From assembly GCA_015065165.1 (NCBI GenBank), contig SVQU01000019.1:1-35913 (forward strand): a DNA stretch of 35,913 nt, given 5' to 3'. Both the position numbers and the translations under genes were made by a program. A model generated the notes under the pieces. The model was given only the letters and a program-made list of their open reading frames with translations, searched no databases and was not told where the DNA came from. Shown in pieces: positions 30,092 through 35,913 of the stretch (position 1 is its first letter; each line of letters opens with the position of its first letter). The DNA is from Oscillospiraceae bacterium. Lineage in GTDB: Bacteria; Bacillota; Clostridia; Oscillospirales; CAG-382.

Positions 30092-31252
30092 TTATCTTGC
30101 CAAAACTCTTACAACGCCTTGGATTGCCGCGATATCTGCAACAACTCTTTCGGTGATGTTGTCGTTGGTATCGAAAATAGAAACCGCGTTGTTACCCTTT
30201 GCCTGAGAAAGCAAGGATTCGATATTAACGTTGTCGCTTGCAAGGGCGCCCGAAATCTGGGTGATGATGTTAGGCACGTTGTTGTGGAGAACGATAATTC
30301 TGTTGCTTTCTGTACGAGCAAGCTGAATTTCAGGATAGTTTACGCTGTTGCGGATGTTACCGTTTTCGATATAGTCCACAAGCTGTTCTGCCGCCATAAT
30401 AGCGCAGTTATCCTCAGATTCGGGGGTAGATGCGCCAAGGTGGGGGATACAAACCACGTTGGGAAGACCAAGCAATTCTTCGCAGGGGAAGTCGGTTACG
30501 TAAGAAGCAACCTTGCCGCTTTCCAATGCTTCCACAAGGTCGGGAATGTTTGCAAGATCACCTCTGGAAAGGTTGATAATGCGAACGCCGTCCTTCATCT
30601 TTGCGATGTTTTCCTTGTTGATGATGCCCTTGGTAGAGGGAAGAGAAGGAATGTGATATGTAATGTAATCGCTTTCTGCATAAATTGCATCATAATCGTC
30701 TGCCTTGCGGATTGCGCGGGAGAGCGACCAAGCGTTTTTAATGGTGATGTAAGGGTCGCAACCAACAACCTTCATGCCGATGCTGTGTGCGGTGTTTGCA
30801 ACCATACCGCCGATAGCACCCAAACCGATAACGCCAAGGGTTTTGCCCTTAACCTCGGGGCCTACAAACTTGCTCTTTCCTTTTTCAACAAGCTTGCCGA
30901 TATCCTCTTGACCTTTAAGAGAAAGCGCCCAATTAACACCGCCCACGATGTTACGGGATGCCAACAAAAGTGCGGCAATTGCAAGTTCCTTAACGCCGTT
31001 TGCGTTTGCGCCGGGGGTGTTGAAAACAACAATGCCCTGTTCGCTGCAACGGTCAATGGGAATGTTGTTTACACCTGCGCCCGCACGTGCGATAGCAAGC
31101 AATTCTTTGTCAAATTCAACCTCGTGAAGCGCCGCGCTGCGAACGAGAATACCGTCTGCAGGGGTAACGTCTTCGGAAACGTTATATTTGGTTGTGTCAA
31201 ATACGTCTAAGCCAACCTGGCTTATTTTATTATAAAGTTTAATGTTATTCAT
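30092..31252 (-). CDS. serA: D-3-phosphoglycerate dehydrogenase
   Basis: Oxidises 3-phosphoglycerate to 3-phosphohydroxypyruvate with NAD, the first step of serine synthesis. A protein of 386 residues: substrate part with RAGAGVNNIPID (56-67), NAD motif GLGAIGG (143-149), active-site Arg in NLSRGDL (R230) and His in CIPHLGAST (H271), and a C-terminal ACT-type domain from about 315 (NRIIVLHNNVPNIITQISGA). The usual FEEEP segment is replaced by DFPCEELLG. Its ATG overlaps the serC stop by one base (TAATG), with ribosome site AAAGGAGAA inside serC, so the two are translationally coupled. Confidence 0.95.
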   Translation of the reverse strand: MNNIKLYNKISQVGLDVFDTTKYNVSEDVTPADGILVRSAALHEVEFDKELLAIARAGAGVNNIPIDRCSEQGIVVFNTPGANANGVKELAIAALLLASRNIVGGVNWALSLKGQEDIGKLVEKGKSKFVGPEVKGKTLGVIGLGAIGGMVANTAHSIGMKVVGCDPYITIKNAWSLSRAIRKADDYDAIYAESDYITYHIPSLPSTKGIINKENIAKMKDGVRIINLSRGDLANIPDLVEALESGKVASYVTDFPCEELLGLPNVVCIPHLGASTPESEDNCAIMAAEQLVDYIENGNIRNSVNYPEIQLARTESNRIIVLHNNVPNIITQISGALASDNVNIESLLSQAKGNNAVSIFDTNDNITERVVADIAAIQGVVRVLAR

Positions 31253-32328
31253 TAAGCGTTCTCCTTTTCATAGTTGCGCATAAATTCCACAAGTGCCTCA
31301 ACACCCTCAACAGGCATTGCGTTGTAGATAGAAGCGCGCATACCGCCAACAACTCTGTGGCCCTTAAGGTTTACAAAGCCTGCCTTAGAAGCGGCAGAAA
31401 CGAAATCCTTATCCTTGTCGGCATCGCCTGTAACGAAGCAAACGTTCATAAGCGAACGAACCTCTTTGTCGGCAGTAGCCTTGAAGAGCTTGCTGTTATC
31501 AAGGAAATCGTAAAGAATGTTTGCTTTCTTTATGTTAATTCTTTCGCGTTCTTCCAAACCGCCGGTTTCCAGCAACCACTTGAACACAAGACCTGCAACG
31601 TAGATAGAATAGCAGGGAGGTGTGTTGTACATAGAGCCGTTATCCGCCTGAACCTTATAATCAAGCATAACGGGGGTGCCTTCTCTTGCGCCAACAAGCA
31701 AATCCTCGCGAACGATAACAACGGTCAAGCCCGAGGGGCCCATATTTTTCTGTGCGCCTGCATAGATAAGGCCGTATTTCGAAACGTCAACAGGGCGAGA
31801 AAGAATACCCGAAGACATATCCGCAACCAAGGGGATATCACCGGTTTCGGGAACATAATCATAGCAGGTGCCGAAAATGGTGTTGTTATAGCAGATGTGA
31901 ACGTAATCCGCATCGGGAGAAAATTCGTTAACCTTGGGGATATATGCGAAGTTTCTGTCCTTGGAGGAAGCAATGATATTCACTTCGCCGAACTTAGCGG
32001 CTTCTTCCGCAGCCTTCTTGGAAAACTGACCCGAAACGATATAATCTGCCTTTTTGTTCTTGTTCATAAGGTTAAGGGGTACAGCGGCAAATTGCTGTGT
32101 AGCACCGCCCTGAAGGAAAAGAACCTTATAGTTGTCGGGAATGTTCATTAATTTACGGAGGTTGCTTTCAGCCTCGTCAATAATCCCTTGATATACAGGT
32201 GAACGGTGGCTCATTTCCATAACGGACATACCACTGCCCTGGAAGTTTGTCATTTCCTCGGCTGCTTTTTCAAGCACCGAAAGAGGAAGCATAGAAGGAC
32301 CTGCAGAAAAATTATAAACGCGTTGCAT
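31252..32328 (-). CDS. serC: Phosphoserine aminotransferase
   Basis: Converts 3-phosphohydroxypyruvate and glutamate to phosphoserine and 2-oxoglutarate, using PLP. A protein of 358 residues of the class-V aminotransferase group: VYNFSAGPSMLPLSVLEKA (4-22), MSHRSPVYQGI, FLQGGATQQF (71-80), VADMSSGILSRPVD, and PLP lysine K194 in YAGAQKNMGPSGL. It is the first gene of serCA; no serB was found in the window. Ribosome site AAGGAG precedes ATG 32328. The leader is about 45 nt without a visible riboswitch. Confidence 0.96.
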   Translation of the reverse strand: MQRVYNFSAGPSMLPLSVLEKAAEEMTNFQGSGMSVMEMSHRSPVYQGIIDEAESNLRKLMNIPDNYKVLFLQGGATQQFAAVPLNLMNKNKKADYIVSGQFSKKAAEEAAKFGEVNIIASSKDRNFAYIPKVNEFSPDADYVHICYNNTIFGTCYDYVPETGDIPLVADMSSGILSRPVDVSKYGLIYAGAQKNMGPSGLTVVIVREDLLVGAREGTPVMLDYKVQADNGSMYNTPPCYSIYVAGLVFKWLLETGGLEERERINIKKANILYDFLDNSKLFKATADKEVRSLMNVCFVTGDADKDKDFVSAASKAGFVNLKGHRVVGGMRASIYNAMPVEGVEALVEFMRNYEKENA

Positions 32329-32377
32329 AGCAAAACTCCTTAAAAATAACTACATTTTTAATAATATATTAATATTT

Positions 32378-32406
32378 ATAATACCACACTGTCCCGTTAA
32401 AGTCAA
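32378..32406 (-). promoter_or_regulatory. serCA promoter
   Basis: On minus: TTGACT (32406-32401), 17-nt spacer, TATTAT (32383-32378), extended -10 TG. Confidence 0.88.
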
Positions 32407-32480
32407 TTAGTTTGTTAAATTAATTGTTCTATATTCTTTGGAATTTCTGTTCGTTTGTGCACAAAATTTTGGTTATTTTG

Positions 32481-32516
32481 ATAAATAAAAAGAGCAGGAG
32501 GTTGTTCCTCCTGCCC
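32481..32516 (-). terminator. Terminator of the secreted GDPD gene
   Basis: On minus: GGGCAGGAGG, loop AACAA, CCTCCTGC, then TCTTTTTATTT. The plus-strand stem is GCAGGAGG / CCTCCTGC. Confidence 0.9.
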
Positions 32517-32532
32517 GTAAGGTATAAATTTG

Positions 32533-35439
32533 TTAGTTTATTGCGTATGCGCCGAAATATGCACGTTTAAGCAAGGAATAGTCGGTAGAATCGATTTCCT
32601 CGTTGCCGTTGATGTCGGAAATTGCAAGGTCAACGTCGTAAAGACCGAAGTAAACGCGTTTTAACAAGCTGTAGTCTACAGAATCGATTTCGCCGTTGCC
32701 GTTAATATCGCCCATCATAACGTCGGTTGCTGCGCCGTTCACCGAAACGGTGGCAAGGTCTGCGTAAATAACGTAATCAGTGCCGGAAGTGGTCTTAGTC
32801 TTATAACCGAGAAGCACCTGTGCAGTACCTTCCTTAACGCCAACCAACTTGCCGTCCTTAACTTCAACCGCATCGCCGCTTACAACGCTGTAAACGATGT
32901 TTGCAGAGTTAACGTTGTTGGTCTTTCTGCCATAGGTGGTATAGGTAAATCCTGCGCCGTCATAAGCCTCGCCTGCTTCAAGAGAGATATCGCCCGAAAG
33001 GGTAACGTATTTAGCCATATTGGTGCACCAATCGGTAACGTCGGTGGTAATGCTGTCTACGTCCGAGAAGAAGCCGATGTTATTGTTGTTTGCCGAGCCG
33101 TATGTCCAGGGGTTAACCTGAAGACCGCGGTTGGTTGCCGCTTCGCCGAGGAAGTTGTCAACGTTGAATCCGCGGGATACTGCGCCCAAAGCGGGACCGA
33201 GGTTAGAATTGGTGTGGCCGATTCTGTTAAGCGTGAAGGCGAGGATAGAAAGGTTTTCTTCTCTGGTTTCGGCATAGCTCCATGCGGGGGTATCCTGAGG
33301 AGCATAGCCGGTGATGCTGTTGTTTGCATAAACAAAGCTGTTTGTAACCGCGCCGTCGAAATACTTAATGTTGTTTTCCAAAAATCCCGTTGCAGAGCAA
33401 ATAACTACAATTCTGTCTTCCATACCGTATTTCTTAACCGCTTCGGCGGTGTATTTAACGGTACGGTCAATCTGTCCGCCCTTAAATTCGATGAAAATAC
33501 GGATGTCCTTGTCCTGGAAGTATTCAAGAACCTCGGGAAGAAGGGTGATAGCCGAATTGTCCTTGGTGTATTTAACAGCCTGTACCTCTGCAAGGGTCAT
33601 ACCCTCGATATATTTGCTTCCCGAATAGTTGGTGTTGTAATTGTGCGATGTGTTATAAGCAAACTTGTTGTCGTGGTAGAGAACAAGTGCGTTGTCGGTG
33701 GTGGAATAAACGTCAAGCTCGAAAATGTCTGCGCCGTATTCATAAGCAAGCTTAAAGCTTTCAAGCGTGTTTTCAATCGCGCCGCCGTTAGCATAGCCTC
33801 TGTGGCCGACAATGGTGGGGGTGCGGGTGAAGGAAGAAGCAACAAAATGCTTGTTTATAATCTGATGAACCGAATTTGCATCGGCGGTAACAATACCGTT
33901 TGCGCCGGTAGCAAGAATTTTAACGATTTCGGCTTCGTCGGCGTTGCCGTAGTAAACCCAAACAGGGCATCCAAGCTGCTGCAATTCCATAACAACCTGC
34001 TTGGAAACGTATTGAGCATCGGTAAACATTACGAAGTTTGCAGGTGCGGATTTAACAGCGGCGCGGATTGTATGAGCCTCTTCGGAGGTAACGGTGCTCT
34101 TGGTAAGAGTATAAATCAAACCGGTACGCACGATGTTAGATGCAGTACGAGCCGCCTTAAGAACGTTTGCGCTGTATGAAACAACGTTTACGTCGTAACA
34201 GCCCGTTGCTTTCATTACAGAAACCAAAGCGTTTGCGTTTTCAACGCTGTCAACGCGAATGGTGGGAAGAACGTTGTATTTGATACATTCGGTAAGAATT
34301 GCTTCATAATCGGTAGAATAGAAATATCCGTTTGCGGGAGCATTTTCACCCGAAAGAACAGACAAATCCGAAACTGTCTGAAGGTTTGCAACAGAATGCA
34401 TAAGGGTGGTTTCGGTAATTTTGTTGTTGATCATACCGCCGATAGTGCCCGAGGCAGCTCTTGCGGTAACGTAGGTGGAGGCATATTCACCTGTAGAAAG
34501 GGAAAGGTTAGCAAAGGTAACAACCTGACCGACTTTCATATTATAAACGGCTGCATTTGCGGCTGCGCCGTTTACTGCCATGTAAATATCGGTGCAATAA
34601 GCGGGGGTGGTGAATTTGGAAGCGGTTTTAAATTCAGCCGCGCCAAAGGTGGATCCGTCGCCGGGGTTGGGGTTGTTACAAGTGCCTACAACCACATATT
34701 CGTTGGGAACCGCGGTTGCGCGAAGCTGATAATAAGCGCCCCAGCCGTTTTGGTTATTTGCAAGATTGTCAAGGCTGGTGAATACGGATATCATATCCTG
34801 ACCAACCTTCTTGTTTACGTAGTGAACGCGCAAAGCATCGTCGGGGATGAAAGCATCGATCTTAACGTCGGGGTCATACGCTACTTCAATTTCATCCATC
34901 CAAAGGAACTTGTTGTTTGCCGAGGTGATGACGAATTTAATGTAACGTGCGTTGATTTCTGCGCCGGAGGTGAATGTCCAGGTGTAAAGCTGGCTGGTGT
35001 AACCGTCAACCACGTTGCCGTCCTTTACCTTTTGAGAAACTGCAACACCGCTGGCGTTGGTAAAGGGACCGCTTGCGCTGTCAGCATAAGCAACAGCCAA
35101 ATTCTTGGGGATAGAAACACCCCAGAAATTCTGCGCGGTGTAAATTGTAAACACGTTGCTCTTTTGTGCAGAGCCAAGGTCTACAATAAATTCATAGGTT
35201 TCGCCGCCCTGGAATCCCGCATAGGGTGCGGCGGTGGGGTTGGCATTACCTTTAGAACCGTCGGTAAGCTCTTTGCCGTTGGTATCGGGGCAGGAGGAGT
35301 GAGCCGAACCGCCCGAGAAGGTGTAGGTCTTGCCCACAGAAATAATCGTTGCTGCAGCCACCGAAGTTGTGGCGAAAATAGAAGCGCAACAACCAATGAC
35401 CATAACGATTGTCAGAAGGATCGATAATGTCTTTTTCAT
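32533..35439 (-). CDS. Secreted multi-domain glycerophosphodiester phosphodiesterase with dockerin
   Basis: A protein of 968 residues. Signal peptide about 1-30. A discoidin/F5-8C-like domain (about 45-190). An unassigned beta region (200-325). A GDPD-like segment without catalytic residues (about 335-530, ending CPVWVYYGNADEAEIVKILA). A complete GDPD domain (541-805) with VGHRGYA (H546, R547), ENT (556-558), ELD (E574, D576), YHD (H589) and EFK (E651). A Big2-like domain (about 812-902). A two-repeat dockerin-type tail: GDINGNGEIDSVDYSLLKR (910-928) and SDINGNEEIDSTDYSLLKR (941-959). Start ATG 35439 after GAAAGGAAA. It likely cleaves glycerophosphodiesters or teichoic-acid-like polymers outside the cell. 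Confidence 0.88.
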   Translation of the reverse strand: MKKTLSILLTIVMVIGCCASIFATTSVAAATIISVGKTYTFSGGSAHSSCPDTNGKELTDGSKGNANPTAAPYAGFQGGETYEFIVDLGSAQKSNVFTIYTAQNFWGVSIPKNLAVAYADSASGPFTNASGVAVSQKVKDGNVVDGYTSQLYTWTFTSGAEINARYIKFVITSANNKFLWMDEIEVAYDPDVKIDAFIPDDALRVHYVNKKVGQDMISVFTSLDNLANNQNGWGAYYQLRATAVPNEYVVVGTCNNPNPGDGSTFGAAEFKTASKFTTPAYCTDIYMAVNGAAANAAVYNMKVGQVVTFANLSLSTGEYASTYVTARAASGTIGGMINNKITETTLMHSVANLQTVSDLSVLSGENAPANGYFYSTDYEAILTECIKYNVLPTIRVDSVENANALVSVMKATGCYDVNVVSYSANVLKAARTASNIVRTGLIYTLTKSTVTSEEAHTIRAAVKSAPANFVMFTDAQYVSKQVVMELQQLGCPVWVYYGNADEAEIVKILATGANGIVTADANSVHQIINKHFVASSFTRTPTIVGHRGYANGGAIENTLESFKLAYEYGADIFELDVYSTTDNALVLYHDNKFAYNTSHNYNTNYSGSKYIEGMTLAEVQAVKYTKDNSAITLLPEVLEYFQDKDIRIFIEFKGGQIDRTVKYTAEAVKKYGMEDRIVVICSATGFLENNIKYFDGAVTNSFVYANNSITGYAPQDTPAWSYAETREENLSILAFTLNRIGHTNSNLGPALGAVSRGFNVDNFLGEAATNRGLQVNPWTYGSANNNNIGFFSDVDSITTDVTDWCTNMAKYVTLSGDISLEAGEAYDGAGFTYTTYGRKTNNVNSANIVYSVVSGDAVEVKDGKLVGVKEGTAQVLLGYKTKTTSGTDYVIYADLATVSVNGAATDVMMGDINGNGEIDSVDYSLLKRVYFGLYDVDLAISDINGNEEIDSTDYSLLKRAYFGAYAIN

Positions 35440-35481
35440 TGTTGTTTTCCTTTCTTTTAAAAATAAAGTTATACACAAATA

Positions 35482-35510
35482 ATTATATCATTTATGTGCA
35501 TTACTGTCAA
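35482..35510 (-). promoter_or_regulatory. Promoter of the secreted GDPD gene
   Basis: On minus: TTGACA (35510-35505), 17-nt spacer, TATAAT (35487-35482), extended -10 TG. A near-consensus promoter. Confidence 0.92.
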
Positions 35511-35543
35511 CTGTAAACACGATAAATTCTACATAAATGACAA

Positions 35544-35913
35544 AACGCTTCCCGATTTTGAGAAGCGTTAATATAATTATCTTCAAGCACGTAAATATCG
35601 GGGGGGTATAAGAGCGAGCTAAATGGCGATAGTTTGCGTGAAAATCGAGCGTCGCCCTACAAAGGTAGGGCAGTCGAAGGTTTTCGCGCAAGTGCTTGAA
35701 ATACAATTTTCCTTATAAAAAATTAACGCTCCCCGATTTTGAGAAGCGTTAATATAATTATCTTCAAGCGCGTAAATATCTAGGGATATAAGAGCGAGCT
35801 AAATGGCGATAGTTTGCGTGAAAATCGAGCGTCGCCCTACAAAGGTAGGGCAGTCGAAGGTTTTCGCGCAAGTGCTTGAAATACAATTTTCCTTATAAAA
35901 AATTAACGCTCCC
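35544..35913. repeat. 180-bp tandem repeat, at least two units, continuing past the window
   Basis: Unit 1 starts at 35544, unit 2 at 35724, and a third begins at 35904. Each unit has a small hairpin AACGCT(T/C)C...GAAGCGTT, then a larger fold: closing stem TTCAAGCAC (35582-35590) / GTGCTTGAA (35691-35699), inner stem GCGTGAAAA / TTTTCGCGC, and hairpin GCCCTAC AAAG GTAGGGC. On minus, the small hairpin of unit 2 is followed by AATTTTTT and could act as a terminator. On minus there is also an open frame of 72 codons (35706-35488) behind AAGGAAAATT; coding is unproven. Confidence 0.85.

Noticed and set aside
30059..31210. 383-codon plus-strand frame opposite serA
   Set aside because: A shadow frame of the C-ending codon bias of serA; it starts in a terminator and serA motifs are unambiguous.
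32329..32378. Possible riboswitch in the serC leader
   Set aside because: The leader is about 45 nt and AT-rich, too short for a known riboswitch, with no stem or terminator.
34396..35427. 343-codon plus-strand frame opposite the GDPD gene
   Set aside because: Shadow of a biased gene; Gly/Val-rich composition without domain, promoter or ribosome site.

Overview
The window looks like a chromosomal piece of an anaerobic Bacillota, class Clostridia, probably a gut-type genome. Evidence: strong AAGGAGG-type ribosome sites, TTGACA/TATAAT promoters that nearly all carry an extended -10 TG, many intrinsic terminators, a PolA without proofreading residues, dockerin-type tails on secreted proteins, and YitT and WalJ-like proteins typical of Firmicutes. 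The exact genus cannot be read from the sequence.

Layout. (1) 1-255: 3' end of a 5S rRNA, a hairpin, tRNA-Asn(GTT) and a terminator, i.e. the end of an rRNA operon. (2) 256-4500: an AT-rich accessory strip with an array of eight small hairpins, a probable tRNA 3'-end relic, and five single-gene units, each with its own promoter (two orphan proteins, an XRE regulator, an ABC-type AAA ATPase, a membrane/zinc-ribbon protein). (3) 4627-10255: a plus-strand operon: nucleotidyltransferase, Cys-rich membrane protein, YitT, FkbM-like methyltransferase, galactokinase, WalJ-like MBL hydrolase. (4) 10280-18673: a minus-strand block: polA, rsmI, a secreted cohesin-like/dockerin protein, a lipoprotein, a sugar-isomerase-like TIM barrel, a DUF4091/GH123-like protein and a small membrane protein. 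(5) 18746-26742: PfkB sugar kinase, an E2-acyltransferase-like protein, a CPA2 antiporter, a small helical protein, a secreted MBL protein divergent from a small XRE regulator with two shared operators, and a TetR-ABC-2 exporter operon. (6) 26752-32406: an ABC exporter, a Gfo/Idh/MocA dehydrogenase and serC-serA. (7) 32481-35913: a 968-residue secreted GDPD with a dockerin, then a 180-bp tandem repeat running off the window.

The most interesting signal is not a protein. Two intergenic stretches, behind the antiporter gene (22185-22435) and behind the Gfo/Idh gene (29774-30020), carry the same two structured modules in swapped order. Aligned by hand, the 109-nt module is about 77% identical between copies, and 18 of its 25 differences form nine compensated base pairs. 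A leader hairpin and a 70-nt module add about three compensated pairs each. Such covariation points to a conserved folded element in 3' untranslated regions. I do not recognise it as a known family.

Genes that appear to work together: serC and serA (serine synthesis from 3-phosphoglycerate; serB not seen); the TetR regulator with the ABC-2 exporter; the small XRE protein with the MBL gene through a duplicated 17-bp operator; the isomerase-like and DUF4091 proteins in one operon (likely intracellular sugar catabolism); and two secreted proteins sharing the same dockerin-like tail. All family assignments were made by eye from motifs, and promoter and terminator calls are predictions.
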